Source: Bacillota bacterium (GTDB lineage: Bacteria > Bacillota > Clostridia > Lachnospirales > Lachnospiraceae). Taken from it: a stretch of 39,499 nucleotides of DNA. Of the stretch, positions 8,452 through 19,518 are shown one piece after another. The notes below the pieces were generated by a model, which saw nothing but the letters and a program-made list of their open reading frames with translations, was not told the origin of the DNA and did not search any database. Made by a program: the position numbers and the translations under genes. The stretch spans positions 1 to 39,499 of the forward strand of contig JAEWPN010000053.1 of assembly GCA_023399455.1 (NCBI GenBank), given 5' to 3'. Position 1 is the stretch's first letter, and each line of letters begins with the position of its first letter.

Positions 8452-10272
8452 ATGAAAAAATTATTAAGGGTGTGGAAAAATCTGACCTTTGCCAGACAGC
8501 TTACTCTCGTCTTTCTCGGCGTGTTTCTCTTTCAGCTTATAATCGTACAGGGAATCAGCGGTTCCTATATGAAGCAGTTCATGAAGGAGAGGATTGAGGA
8601 ATCTTATCAAAATGCGTTGAAACAGACGATGCTGAACCTGGAAGCTTCACTGAGCGGATATAAAAATGCTATAGATGAGCTTTTCAGGAATACGGATTTC
8701 GTGCTTGCGGTAAACGCGCTGAATAATATGGATTCCGAGAACGAGTGGAAGGTGAAATCAAATCTGGACAATTATATGAAGGATTTCATGACCTATCGTT
8801 CGGAAGTACGGAACATGACAATTCGCATAGAATCCGGCCTTCAATACGGTTATGACAGACAGGAACTCGAGCTTTTAAATCCGAAGATATCCATGCTGCA
8901 TCAGGATTATTTTGACAGCGGGATATTCGAGGACAGTCAGGGACTCAAGGGAAAATGGGTTTCAACCGCCTATTTGGACAGGAAGGGTACGAGGGAATAT
9001 TATGTTTTTTCCTATGGCAAGCAGGTTGTGGAATGGTATGCGAATCGACAGGTAGGGATTGGAATTGTCAGCATTGAAGAAAGCGTTCTGGCGGATATTT
9101 GTGAGAACGCCCAGCTAAATGATAACAAAAATGCCAATTATATTATGATTGTTGATGAAGAGGGAAAGATTATTTCTCATTACAATAAAAAAATGCTGGG
9201 AAAAAGTATTCAGGATTATTTCCAAGAAAAGGGCTTAAACGAACCGGATACTCACAATATGATATTGAGAGAGACCGTTTCATCCACCGGATGGGAGATG
9301 ATCAGTGTGCTGGATGAGGATTACATTTACCATCGCTTGTATGAAATACAGCGCATAGTCCTGCTATTCTCCGTTGCTTTAGCGGTCATTGTACTTTTCC
9401 TCGTATTGTATGTGTCAAAGAAAATGTCGAAATATATCTCCGATATTGTAGTAGCCATGAATAAGGTACAAGGAGGAAAGCTCAATGCCAAGGTAGGAAT
9501 ACGCCAGGGAGAGAAGAACGAGATCAGCCTGATCGCAAGCCATTTCAATATCATGATGGAAACGGTCAATGACCAGATGGAGACTATCCGTGATTCCGGA
9601 CAGAGGGAGAAAGAGGCGGAACTGCGTGCTTTAGAGGCCCAGATCAACCCACACTTTATTTATAATACTTTAGATTCTATCAACTGGCTGGCTATTGAAA
9701 ACGATCAGAAGGAAATCAGCAATATGCTGGGTAAATTTGCTCAGATGCTCAGGTATCAAATTCAGAAGAGCAATAAAATTGTATCCATCGAGGAAGAGCT
9801 TGTCTATCTGGAGCAATATTTGTATCTTCAAAAGGTACGGTTTATGGACAGCTTCGAATATGTGATAGAATGTCAGCAGACAGTGAAAGGCTGCCTTATT
9901 CATAAGATGATTTTTCAGCCGTTTATTGAAAACGCAGTACTTCACGGTGTTACTTATGTGGACCGCGGCGGCCTGATAAAAATACAGATAGGAGAGCAGG
10001 ATGAGAAGCATCTTTATTTTACGGTAAGCGATAACGGGCAGGGCATGACGGAGGAACAGCGGAGGCTGATCTTCATAGAGAGAAAGAATCCGGGAAATTC
10101 TATCGGTGTATTAAATGTGCTTGCCAGACTGGATTTATATTATGGGATGGACTATGAGGTAAAGGCAGAAAGTGAGCCGGGGGGAGGAACGGCCATCAGA
10201 ACGATAATTCCTAAACGTTGTAGTGAAGAATTACGGGAGGAAGAAAATGAAAATACTGATAGTGGAGGATGA
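8452..10272 (+). CDS. YesM-like sensor histidine kinase
   Basis: A 606-residue membrane kinase. A transmembrane helix is seen at about residues 19-38, an extracellular sensor region at about 39-300, a second helix at about 303-324, a HAMP linker, then a His_kinase domain with the phospho-accepting His401 in EAQINPHFIYNTLDS and a HATPase domain with the DNGQGM box near residue 525. This is the arrangement of YesM/LytS-type kinases that sense extracellular sugars or sugar-binding proteins in Firmicutes. The reading frame overlaps the response regulator by 26 bases, so the two are a cognate pair. The adjacent sugar-transport operon is the likely target. Confidence 0.9.
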   Translation: MKKLLRVWKNLTFARQLTLVFLGVFLFQLIIVQGISGSYMKQFMKERIEESYQNALKQTMLNLEASLSGYKNAIDELFRNTDFVLAVNALNNMDSENEWKVKSNLDNYMKDFMTYRSEVRNMTIRIESGLQYGYDRQELELLNPKISMLHQDYFDSGIFEDSQGLKGKWVSTAYLDRKGTREYYVFSYGKQVVEWYANRQVGIGIVSIEESVLADICENAQLNDNKNANYIMIVDEEGKIISHYNKKMLGKSIQDYFQEKGLNEPDTHNMILRETVSSTGWEMISVLDEDYIYHRLYEIQRIVLLFSVALAVIVLFLVLYVSKKMSKYISDIVVAMNKVQGGKLNAKVGIRQGEKNEISLIASHFNIMMETVNDQMETIRDSGQREKEAELRALEAQINPHFIYNTLDSINWLAIENDQKEISNMLGKFAQMLRYQIQKSNKIVSIEEELVYLEQYLYLQKVRFMDSFEYVIECQQTVKGCLIHKMIFQPFIENAVLHGVTYVDRGGLIKIQIGEQDEKHLYFTVSDNGQGMTEEQRRLIFIERKNPGNSIGVLNVLARLDLYYGMDYEVKAESEPGGGTAIRTIIPKRCSEELREEENENTDSGG

Positions 10273-11761
10273 ACTCAAGACTTTGAACGGCATTGCGAGT
10301 CTGATAATGGAAATTCCGGGAGATTATGAGGTGGTCGGAAGGGCACGCAGCGGAGAAAAGGGAATCGATCTCGCCTGTAAAACGGAACCGGACATTATTA
10401 TCACAGATATCCGAATGGGCGGCATGAGCGGATTGGAGATGATCAAAAGGCTCCATGCGCTGAAAATTCAAAGCCGGTATATTATACTCAGCGGCTATGC
10501 GGAATTTCAATATGCCAGAGAAGCAATCACACTCGGAAGCATGGATTATCTGTTAAAACCGATTACGAAGGAGCTGCTGGAGGAATCGTTAAAAAAAGTG
10601 AAAAGTGCCATTGAGCAAGAGGCGTTGAAGATACAGACCTCGGCCATGGATACGGAAGTTATTTTGGAGCGTGTGCTGTTCATGCCCGGATTTGTAGAAT
10701 CCAAGTTTGAGCAGGAATTAATGAACCGGTTTGAAGGAATGGATTCAAATTATCTGTTGTTGCTGCGCGGTGAGAACCGGATCGTACAATCGGACTTGGA
10801 AGCCGCTTTGCAGGAAATAAGCGGGCTGCTGCCGGAACAGAAGGTTTGGACGTGCAGAGAAGACGGTAATAAGGAGAATTATATTTTAATTCAGGAGCTG
10901 CAGCCGGAAGCGCTGGCCGTTTTGGATGAAGTGGTCGGAAAATGCCGCGGGAAAATTAATCCATATATGGTGTTTGCAGGAAGTTATCTGCAGGATATAC
11001 GAAATATCCAGGAGTGCAGAAAGAGGCTGCAGGATATGAGCAACTGGAATCTGACGATCAGCAGTCCTGCGGTCATTACGGAGAAGAGGATAAAAGAGGT
11101 AGTGACACAGAAGTTTTCTTATCCCTCCGATTTGGAGCGGGATATCATTAACTGCATTAACGAAGGAAAAATTCAGGAAATAGAGAGTTATTTAACTGCT
11201 TTTATGGATTACCTGAGAAAAAAGACATATGCATATGGGGATTTAAGGGAAGCGCTGATTTGTATGACGGCGGCGATTCTGTATGCGATCCGTAAGGCGA
11301 GCTATGGACTGTATGAAAATATAAGCAGCCTGAATATTCTGGAATGGGTCAAGGATATTCTGTTCCTCGAAAACTACCCCCGGATCATCATGAATGTTAT
11401 GCTCCAGTATGAGCAATATACCAAAAATCTCAAATCCGGCAACCACCCTATCATCAACAAGGTGCTGCAAATACTGGAAAAGGAGTACAGGAATGAACTT
11501 CCTCTGGAAGAGATGGCGCAGAGAATGAACGTGACTCCGGAATATTTAAGCTCCCTGTTTATGAAAGAGCTGGGGATAAAATATACCACATATCGGGCAC
11601 AGATACGTATTGACGTGGCAAAGCGGCTTTTGCAGGAAGGGAAATTGAAAATATATGAGGTTGCAGAAGCGAGCGGCTTCCCGGATGTGAAGTATTTTAC
11701 TAAGGTATTCAAGAAATACACCGGGACAAGTCCCGGCGAGTATGTCCGTAATTTAGTTTAA
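10247..11761 (+). CDS. YesN-like response regulator with AraC DNA-binding domain
   Basis: A 504-residue regulator. The N-terminal receiver has acidic residues at E7/D8, the phospho-acceptor Asp54 in IIITDIRMGG and a conserved lysine in YLLKPITK near residue 106. A long middle region of unknown fold follows. The C-terminal 100 residues are an AraC-type double helix-turn-helix (EEMAQRMNVTPEYLSSLF, then YEVAEASGFPDVKYFTKVFK). The ATG at 10247 is chosen because GGGAGG lies at 10235-10240; an in-frame ATG at 10223 lacks such a site. It probably activates the sugar ABC operon that starts downstream. Confidence 0.9.
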   Translation: MKILIVEDELKTLNGIASLIMEIPGDYEVVGRARSGEKGIDLACKTEPDIIITDIRMGGMSGLEMIKRLHALKIQSRYIILSGYAEFQYAREAITLGSMDYLLKPITKELLEESLKKVKSAIEQEALKIQTSAMDTEVILERVLFMPGFVESKFEQELMNRFEGMDSNYLLLLRGENRIVQSDLEAALQEISGLLPEQKVWTCREDGNKENYILIQELQPEALAVLDEVVGKCRGKINPYMVFAGSYLQDIRNIQECRKRLQDMSNWNLTISSPAVITEKRIKEVVTQKFSYPSDLERDIINCINEGKIQEIESYLTAFMDYLRKKTYAYGDLREALICMTAAILYAIRKASYGLYENISSLNILEWVKDILFLENYPRIIMNVMLQYEQYTKNLKSGNHPIINKVLQILEKEYRNELPLEEMAQRMNVTPEYLSSLFMKELGIKYTTYRAQIRIDVAKRLLQEGKLKIYEVAEASGFPDVKYFTKVFKKYTGTSPGEYVRNLV

Positions 11762-11790
11762 GTTAAGACACTTTTCTTAGAACAGTCAAA

Positions 11791-11827
11791 TTTACAGAAT
11801 ATTTCAGTGATGTTATTCTAATATCAC
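11791..11827 (+). promoter_or_regulatory. Candidate promoter with overlapping palindromic operator
   Basis: TTTACA (11791-11796) and TATTCT (11814-11819) are spaced by 17 bases. A 21-bp near-perfect palindrome at 11807-11827 (GTGAT, TTA, centre TTC, TAA, ATCAC) covers the -10 element. This places a dyad-symmetric protein site directly on the promoter of the sugar operon. Which regulator binds is not evident; AraC-type regulators usually prefer direct repeats, so a second regulator of LacI or similar type is possible. Confidence 0.45.
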
Positions 11828-11857
11828 AAACACGACAGTTCTTGGGAAGTAATTGGT

Positions 11858-11884
11858 AAAGACCTGTCTCATGGCAGGTCTTTT
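11858..11884 (+). terminator. Terminator or attenuator hairpin before the sugar operon
   Basis: AAAGACCTG (11858-11866) pairs with CAGGTCTTT (11875-11883) around an eight-base loop and is followed by TTTT. It would end the kinase/regulator transcript. It also lies after the candidate promoter at 11791-11819, so it could act as an attenuator in the leader of the binding-protein gene. Confidence 0.65.
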
Positions 11885-11944
11885 GCCATATCAATGGGAA
11901 CGCAAAAAACAAAGAAAAACAAAATGCAAAAAGGAGGAAACAAA

Positions 11945-13300
11945 ATGAAAAAGAAACTATTCAAAAAAGCAGCTGCGGCTGTTATGGCCGGATGTATGGT
12001 GTTATCGTTGGCTGCCTGTGGGGGAAACAGCGCAGCGCCGGCACAGACTGAAACAAATACAAAGCCCTCTGCGGAATCCGCTGCAGAACCCGCTGCGGAA
12101 ACTGAAAACACTGCTTCGGCAGAAAAAACGAAGATTACCTTCTGGGCACCCTTTTCCGGCGGCGACGGCGACATCATGACATCCCTTGTAGATGAATTCA
12201 ATGCACAGAGCGAAACGACCGAGGTCGAATTCATGATCATTAAATCGGAGGAATATTATACGAAGCTTTTGGCAGCTATGACATCCGACTCGGCTCCTAC
12301 GGTTGCGATCAATCATATTACGAGAATCAAAGAATATGTAGTGGATGATCTCCTTGAGCCGCTTGATGAGCTCGGGGCAGCATCGGGCGTTGATTGGGCA
12401 GATTTCACGGAGAGACTCCAGGAGGCATCTCAGGTAGATGGAGCCTTCTACTGTATGCCTCTCGATACGCATTTGCTGCTTATGCACTTTAATGCTGACG
12501 AATTCGAGAAAATGGGATTGTTAGAGGCCGACGGAACAGTAAAGGTACCGGCGGGAGAAGAAGCATTCTTCGAGTATTTCAATAGGATAAAAGAAGAGAG
12601 CGGTAAAATGCCGTTATCCGGAACATCTATGAACGGTCTTCCCATGTATGTGTGGTATACGCTTTTGACACAGTTCGGCGGTGACGTATGCGACGCAGAA
12701 GGCAAGACGGCAACTTTAGACAGCGATGCCAACAGAAAAGCTCTGGAAATCATGATGAAGATGGTGGACAGCGAAATCTGGCCGAAGAACCAGAAAAACG
12801 GCGCCGAGCTCTTCACGGGCAATATTGCGGTAGCTACGATTAACGGCGACTGGGCGATTCCTACCTTTACAGGTACCGAAGGCTTGAATTTCGTTTCTAT
12901 GGCATTCCCTCAGCTGGGAACTACGGAATCGGTATATGCCGACTCCCATACGCTGGTAGTACCAAAAAATGCCAACACAACAGATGTTCAGAAAACATCG
13001 GCTATGGAATTCATGAAATGGCTTACCGATAATACCGGAAAATGGGCACAGTCCGGACATATTCCAAGCAAAGTATCCGTAATGGAATCAGAAGAATTCA
13101 AATCTCTGCCGTTCAGAGAGAACTATGCGGAATCTGCAAACTATGCGAAATTCTATCCTCAGGTTTGCGGAGTTGCAGGTCTTACAGAGATGACTTATCG
13201 TGAACTGGCAACTATGATTGCAGGGGAACAGGACGTGGATACGACTATGAACAACATGCAGACACAGTTCCAGGAAATATTGGATTCTTACAATAAGTAA
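11945..13300 (+). CDS. Sugar ABC transporter substrate-binding lipoprotein
   Basis: A 451-residue exported lipoprotein. The signal peptide is MKKK..., with lipobox LAAC and Cys25. A low-complexity Ala/Glu/Thr linker follows, then a family-1 solute-binding fold (TKITFWAPFSGGDGDIM near residue 45). AAGGAGG lies six bases before the ATG at 11945; the in-frame ATG at 11894 is less likely because the signal peptide fits only the later one. It should bind an oligosaccharide outside the cell and feed the two downstream permeases. Given the cytoplasmic GH51 and GH2 enzymes in the same operon, an arabinofuranose-type oligosaccharide is the likely ligand (inference). Confidence 0.88.
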   Translation: MKKKLFKKAAAAVMAGCMVLSLAACGGNSAAPAQTETNTKPSAESAAEPAAETENTASAEKTKITFWAPFSGGDGDIMTSLVDEFNAQSETTEVEFMIIKSEEYYTKLLAAMTSDSAPTVAINHITRIKEYVVDDLLEPLDELGAASGVDWADFTERLQEASQVDGAFYCMPLDTHLLLMHFNADEFEKMGLLEADGTVKVPAGEEAFFEYFNRIKEESGKMPLSGTSMNGLPMYVWYTLLTQFGGDVCDAEGKTATLDSDANRKALEIMMKMVDSEIWPKNQKNGAELFTGNIAVATINGDWAIPTFTGTEGLNFVSMAFPQLGTTESVYADSHTLVVPKNANTTDVQKTSAMEFMKWLTDNTGKWAQSGHIPSKVSVMESEEFKSLPFRENYAESANYAKFYPQVCGVAGLTEMTYRELATMIAGEQDVDTTMNNMQTQFQEILDSYNK

Positions 13301-13339
13301 AACCACAGCACAGTAAAAATAATAGGTGAATGTTTAGAA

Positions 13340-13373
13340 AAGCTGCTGTGGTGAGAAATTACCGCAGCAGCTT
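13340..13373 (+). other. Intercistronic hairpin between binding-protein and permease genes
   Basis: AAGCTGCTG (13340-13348) pairs with CAGCAGCTT (13365-13373), with GGT/ACC inside the stem. It is followed by AATAAAA and not by a T-run, so it is not a canonical terminator. Hairpins at this place in sugar ABC operons commonly protect the upstream messenger and allow more binding protein than permease. Confidence 0.6.
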
Positions 13374-13416
13374 AATAAAAAGGCAAAGTTAAGTTTTGTT
13401 AAGTAGGAGGCATTGT

Positions 13417-14289
13417 ATGAACACTTCAGAAAAAAAAGAGAATCTGATCGCATGGTGTTTTGTTCTGCCGTTTTTATTTTTCTTTTTGGGGTTCTTGCTT
13501 TATCCAATACTGAAAGGTATGAATCTGAGTTTGTATGATGCAACCTTAGGAGGCAAGACGAACTTCATCGGCATAGAGAACTATATAAAAATGTTTGGCG
13601 ATAAGGGATTCTGGCAGGCGCTGTTTAACACGTTGTTTTTCGTTTTGATATCCACGCCGGCCATCGTATTGGTAGGATTTATTTTCGCGATGTTTATTAA
13701 TTCCAAATTGAAGGGAACCACATTTATTAGGGCATGCTTCTTCTCTCCCTATGTACTCTCCATGTCGGTAGTGACCGGGCTTTGGGTTTTCATTTTCCAG
13801 CCCTACACCGGATTGATGACACAGCTCACCGGAGCGCTGGGAATCGGGGAGATGTACTGGCTGAACACGAAATGGCTCGTATGGATAGCTGTTCTGATCA
13901 CTACGGTGTGGTGGACCGTGGGATTCAACATGATACTGTTTCTGGCAGGATTGCAGGATATTCCTACCGATATTTATGAGGCATCCAGAATTGATGGGGC
14001 AAGTGCGAAGCAGATTTTGTTCATGATCACGATTCCCATGTTAAAAGACACCATCGCGCTGGTCATCATGCTCCAGACGATCGCATCCTTCAAATTATTC
14101 GGACAGACCTACCTGATGGCAGGAGGCGGTCCGGGAACACACACAAGAACTATCGTACACTATATTTATGAAACCGGCTTCACGAACCGCAGGATGGGAA
14201 GCGCCGCTGCGATGTCGTTTGCATTCTTCGTCGTAGTATTTGCCATCACGATGTTACAGAACAAGGTTTTAGGCAAAAAGGACAAATAA
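13417..14289 (+). CDS. Sugar ABC transporter permease 1 (MalF/UgpA-type)
   Basis: A 290-residue inner-membrane permease with about six hydrophobic helices. The EAA coupling loop is visible as YEASRIDGASAKQILFMITIP near residue 188. AGGAGG at 13405-13410 is seven bases before the ATG. It pairs with the next permease to form the channel. No ATPase gene is in the operon; as in many Firmicutes, a shared MsmK/UgpC-type ATPase encoded elsewhere is expected to energise it. Confidence 0.9.
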   Translation: MNTSEKKENLIAWCFVLPFLFFFLGFLLYPILKGMNLSLYDATLGGKTNFIGIENYIKMFGDKGFWQALFNTLFFVLISTPAIVLVGFIFAMFINSKLKGTTFIRACFFSPYVLSMSVVTGLWVFIFQPYTGLMTQLTGALGIGEMYWLNTKWLVWIAVLITTVWWTVGFNMILFLAGLQDIPTDIYEASRIDGASAKQILFMITIPMLKDTIALVIMLQTIASFKLFGQTYLMAGGGPGTHTRTIVHYIYETGFTNRRMGSAAAMSFAFFVVVFAITMLQNKVLGKKDK

Positions 14290-14301
14290 GGGGGAAGCAA
14301 A

Positions 14302-15135
14302 ATGAAATCGAAAAAAAACTTAACGCCCGGCAGAGTCGTCCTGTATATTCTGGCATATACCGTGGCACTGATATGGCTTTTCCCGGTAGTCTGGATGATA
14401 GTATCTTCGTTGAAATCATACGGAACACCAGTCAGTATTTTGTCAAAGGTATTTTCGGGAGCTTTTACCCTCGAAAACTATGCGATAGTGGCGCAGAAAG
14501 CCCCGATTCTCCGCTGGATATGGAATAGTGCACTGGTAGCGGTGCTTGTTACCATAGGCACTCTGATATTGACTTCGCTGGCAGCTTACGCCATATCAAA
14601 ATTGAAATTCAAGGGGCAGAACTTTGTATTCATTCTGATCACGGCAGGTATGATGGTGCCGATCGAATCCATTATTATTCCGCTGTATCAGGAAATGGCG
14701 GGACTGAACCTGCAGAACACCTATATCGGACTTATGTGTCCGAGCCTTGCAGCACCTATAGGTGTGCTGATCATGAAACGGTGCTACGATGCCATTCCCA
14801 ACGATCTGATCGAGGCGGCCGTTCTGGACGGGGCAAATCAATTCAGAAGATGGTGGGACATCTGCCTGCCCGTATCCAAGTCTTCTATGGCTGCGGTAGG
14901 AATTTTTACCTTCACCAATTCATGGAATAACTTCCTCTGGCCGTTTTTGTCCATCACCTCTGAGAAGATGATGACCTTACCGGTAGGTATTCCACAGTTT
15001 CAGGGGGCCAATTTATCCGAGTTCACTCTGCCGATGACCGCATGTGTGATAGCATCCGTACCCGCAATTATTGTATTCTTAATTTTCCAGAAACAGATTA
15101 TTCAGGGAATTGCGATGACAGGGATAAAAGGATAG
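14302..15135 (+). CDS. Sugar ABC transporter permease 2 (MalG/UgpE-type)
   Basis: A 277-residue permease with about six hydrophobic helices. The EAA loop is LIEAAVLDGANQFRRWWDICLP near residue 171, and the C-terminus is IIQGIAMTGIKG, typical of MalG-type proteins. GGGGGAAG precedes the ATG. It completes the transporter with the binding protein and permease 1. The next gene starts nine bases after its stop, so glycosidase expression is coupled to uptake. Confidence 0.9.
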   Translation: MKSKKNLTPGRVVLYILAYTVALIWLFPVVWMIVSSLKSYGTPVSILSKVFSGAFTLENYAIVAQKAPILRWIWNSALVAVLVTIGTLILTSLAAYAISKLKFKGQNFVFILITAGMMVPIESIIIPLYQEMAGLNLQNTYIGLMCPSLAAPIGVLIMKRCYDAIPNDLIEAAVLDGANQFRRWWDICLPVSKSSMAAVGIFTFTNSWNNFLWPFLSITSEKMMTLPVGIPQFQGANLSEFTLPMTACVIASVPAIIVFLIFQKQIIQGIAMTGIKG

Positions 15136-16656
<1,521 letters not shown>

Positions 16657-16676
16657 AACGGAAGGGGGAATGTCCG

Positions 16677-18434
16677 ATGGATGTGGGCATACCAAAGCCG
16701 GAGTATCCAAGGCCTCAGATGGTCAGGGAAGCATGGATGAACTTGAACGGTGAATGGGAATTTGAGTTCGATGATGAGGATAAAGGGAAAAAAGAGGAAT
16801 GGTTTTTGTACCATTCCTACTCGAAGAGAATACAGGTCCCTTTCGCCTATCAGTCAAAAAGGTCGGGAATCCATATTACGGATTTCCACGATATCGTCTG
16901 GTACAAAAGAGAAATCGACAGTAAGGAGCTTGTGCCGGATAAGAGATATTTACTTCATTTTCAGGCGGTGGATTATCAGGCTGAGCTGTGGGTCAACGGT
17001 ATTTATGCCGGAATTCACAGAGGAGGCCATGTCTCTTTTACTTTCGAAATCACCCCGTATTTGAAAGAGGGAAAGAATGTCATTACGCTGCGGGTAGAGG
17101 ATGATTCGGAGAATCTGGAGCTGCCGAGAGGAAAGCAATTTTGGAAGGAAACCTCGGAAAATATTTTTTATACACGTACTACCGGTATTTGGCAGACTGT
17201 ATGGCTGGAACCGGTGAATGAAATATATATCGAAAGAATACGGATGACGCCGGATGTGGACCGCAAGATGATCCGAATGGAGATCCTGCTTAACAAAAGA
17301 GCGGAAGCGGAGCTTGCTGTAGAGATATCTTATGGCGGAAAAAGAATGGTCCGTGATACGGTCAGTATCTTCAAAGGAAAGACAGTCCGGGAATTTAAGC
17401 TGGATCAAAACATAAACAAGGAGTGGGAGCACAAATGCTATGAGTGGACCCCGGACAATCCGGTTTTGTTTGATGTCAAGTTCTTGCTGAGGACAGGAAC
17501 TGTCCCGAAGGATGAGGTCGGTTCTTATTTTGCCATGCGGAAGGTAAGCGTGGAGAACGGAAGATTTCTTCTGAACAACAGGCCCTGTTACCAGAAAATG
17601 CTGTTGGATCAGGGCTATTGGAGGGATTCCCTTATGACGGCGCCCGATGATGAGGCGTTGATCAAGGATATTACACTATGCAAGGAGATGGGGTTTAACG
17701 GAGCGCGCAAGCATCAGAAAATCGAGGAGGAACGTTATTATTACTGGGCGGATAAACTGGGTTTTCTTGTATGGGCGGAATTCGCCAATGCCTATATTTA
17801 TTCCGAAAAATATGTGGAGTATGTAATACCGGAATGGATAGAGGCGGTAACGAGGGACTATAACCATCCGTGTATTGTCGCCTGGGTGCCGTTAAACGAA
17901 TCGTGGGGTGTGGACAGTATCATGTGCAGGGAAGAGGAACAAGCTCATGCATCGTGTATGTATTATCTGACCAAGTCGCTGGATACCACCAGACCGGTAA
18001 TATCCAACGACGGCTGGAATCACACGCATTCGGATCTTTTGACCATCCATGATTACGAATGCAGGGGAGAAGTCCTGCAGGGGCGGTATGCTTCTATGGA
18101 ACGCATCTTAAAGGATATGCCCGCTAACCGGACATTGTTTGCAAGGGGCCATCATTATGAAGGACAGCCGGTTATTGTCTCCGAATTCGGAGGCATTGCA
18201 TATCAGAAAAACGCAGACAGCGGATGGGGATATGCCAGTGCGGACAGCGATGGGGAATTCGAAGAAAAATACAGGGAGGTGGTGGAGAGTCTGCTCGATT
18301 CTCCTCTCGTCCAGGGCTTTGTTTATACACAGCTATGCGATGTGGAACAGGAAATCAATGGTCTTTTAACTTATGACAGAGAACCGAAGCTTCCTTTAGA
18401 GAAGATTCGGGCTATTAATCAAGGAAGGAAATGA
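16677..18434 (+). CDS. GH2 family beta-glycosidase
   Basis: A 585-residue family GH2 protein. It has an N-terminal sugar-binding jelly roll (about residues 15-175), an immunoglobulin-like middle domain (about 180-290) and a TIM barrel. The acid/base is E408 in VPLNESWGVD and the nucleophile E503 in VIVSEFGGIAYQ. The length is short for LacZ and closer to compact GH2 enzymes. There is no signal peptide. The exact linkage is not readable: beta-galactoside, beta-glucuronide, beta-galactofuranoside or an arabinoside are all possible. It follows the GH51 gene by 20 bases with AGGGGGAA before the ATG, so the two probably act on the same imported oligosaccharide. Confidence 0.85.
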   Translation: MDVGIPKPEYPRPQMVREAWMNLNGEWEFEFDDEDKGKKEEWFLYHSYSKRIQVPFAYQSKRSGIHITDFHDIVWYKREIDSKELVPDKRYLLHFQAVDYQAELWVNGIYAGIHRGGHVSFTFEITPYLKEGKNVITLRVEDDSENLELPRGKQFWKETSENIFYTRTTGIWQTVWLEPVNEIYIERIRMTPDVDRKMIRMEILLNKRAEAELAVEISYGGKRMVRDTVSIFKGKTVREFKLDQNINKEWEHKCYEWTPDNPVLFDVKFLLRTGTVPKDEVGSYFAMRKVSVENGRFLLNNRPCYQKMLLDQGYWRDSLMTAPDDEALIKDITLCKEMGFNGARKHQKIEEERYYYWADKLGFLVWAEFANAYIYSEKYVEYVIPEWIEAVTRDYNHPCIVAWVPLNESWGVDSIMCREEEQAHASCMYYLTKSLDTTRPVISNDGWNHTHSDLLTIHDYECRGEVLQGRYASMERILKDMPANRTLFARGHHYEGQPVIVSEFGGIAYQKNADSGWGYASADSDGEFEEKYREVVESLLDSPLVQGFVYTQLCDVEQEINGLLTYDREPKLPLEKIRAINQGRK

Positions 18435-18474
18435 TGCATCCGGCAGGATGTGAAAATCGGAAGAAGGCGAAAGT

Positions 18475-19497
18475 ATGAAAGCGATTGTTTACAAAGAACC
18501 AAATGTCCTGACTTATGAAGAAGTGCCGGAGGTTACGCCAAAGGCGAATGAAGTAAAGCTCCGCGTAAAGGCCTGCGGCATATGTGGAAGCGATGTGCAT
18601 GGCTATCTGGGTATTACGGGAAGACGGCTTCCTCCCATGATCATGGGACATGAATTTGCCGGAGAAATCGTGGAAACCGGAGAAAATGTGAAGGAACGAA
18701 GGCAGGGAGAACGTGTGGCGGTCTATCCTGTGGACTTCTGCGGAAAATGCGAGATGTGCAAGAAGGGGGACGTTCATCTGTGCCTTGACAAGCGGGCATT
18801 CGGTGTACTGGATGTGGACGGCGCATTTGCAGAATATATTTGTGTCCCGGAAAAGTGTTGTTTTCCCATTAACGATGGGATACCCTATGGCATCGGTTCG
18901 CTGGCTGAGCCACTTGCGGTGGCTTACAGGGGTGTTGCTCATGCGAAGGAGCTGAAAGGCAAGACGGTCCTTTTGGTGGGAACGGGTACCATCGGTCTAT
19001 TGGCGCTGGCCTGCGTGAAGATGAAACAGGCGGCTAAAATAATTGTTTCCGACCTAAGCGACAGCCGTCTCCGGATCGCGAAGGAAATGGGCGCGGACAT
19101 TACGATCAATCCCGGAAAAGAAGATTTTAAGGCAAGGATATTGGAGGAGACGGAGGGTCTGGGAGTAGATGTTGCCATCGAGGCAGTAGGTGCGGCAGCT
19201 ACCGTGCAGCAGGCTATGTCTGCACTTAAGTTCGCAGGAACGGCCATCTGGATCGGCAACAACAAGCCGATGATTGAAATCAACATGCAGGAAATCGTGA
19301 CGAGAGAGCTGGTGATTCACGGCTCCTTCCTTTACGGATATGAAGAGTTTAAGACGGTGGTAGAGCTTTTGAACGGAGACAAGATCAACGTAGCGCCGCT
19401 GATCAGCGCAGAGATTACGCTGGAGGAGGCGCCCGGGTATTTTGAGCAGCTCGCCCATGCGCCGGGAAATCTGATAAAGGTCGTCGTGGTTGGCTAA
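18475..19497 (+). CDS. Zinc-dependent medium-chain dehydrogenase (GatD/sorbitol dehydrogenase-like)
   Basis: A 340-residue NAD(P)-linked alcohol dehydrogenase. Catalytic zinc ligands are C37, H59 and E60 (CGICGSDVHG, MGHEF). Structural zinc ligands are C89, C92, C95 and C103. The nucleotide-binding GTGTIG motif is near residue 168. The closest families oxidise a secondary alcohol of polyols or sugar acids to a ketone (galactitol-1-phosphate, sorbitol, threonine, L-idonate or gluconate dehydrogenases). In this operon it directly precedes a split transketolase, which needs a 2-ketose-type donor, so a role in making that ketose is likely (inference). The ribosome binding site is weak (GAAGAAGGCGA). 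Confidence 0.85.
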   Translation: MKAIVYKEPNVLTYEEVPEVTPKANEVKLRVKACGICGSDVHGYLGITGRRLPPMIMGHEFAGEIVETGENVKERRQGERVAVYPVDFCGKCEMCKKGDVHLCLDKRAFGVLDVDGAFAEYICVPEKCCFPINDGIPYGIGSLAEPLAVAYRGVAHAKELKGKTVLLVGTGTIGLLALACVKMKQAAKIIVSDLSDSRLRIAKEMGADITINPGKEDFKARILEETEGLGVDVAIEAVGAAATVQQAMSALKFAGTAIWIGNNKPMIEINMQEIVTRELVIHGSFLYGYEEFKTVVELLNGDKINVAPLISAEITLEEAPGYFEQLAHAPGNLIKVVVVG

Positions 19498-19518
19498 TGA
19501 AAGCAGGAGGATGAAAAA

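Noticed and set aside
11850..11944. Riboswitch in the leader of the sugar-binding protein
   Set aside because: Only a simple hairpin is visible; no conserved riboswitch core was recognised.
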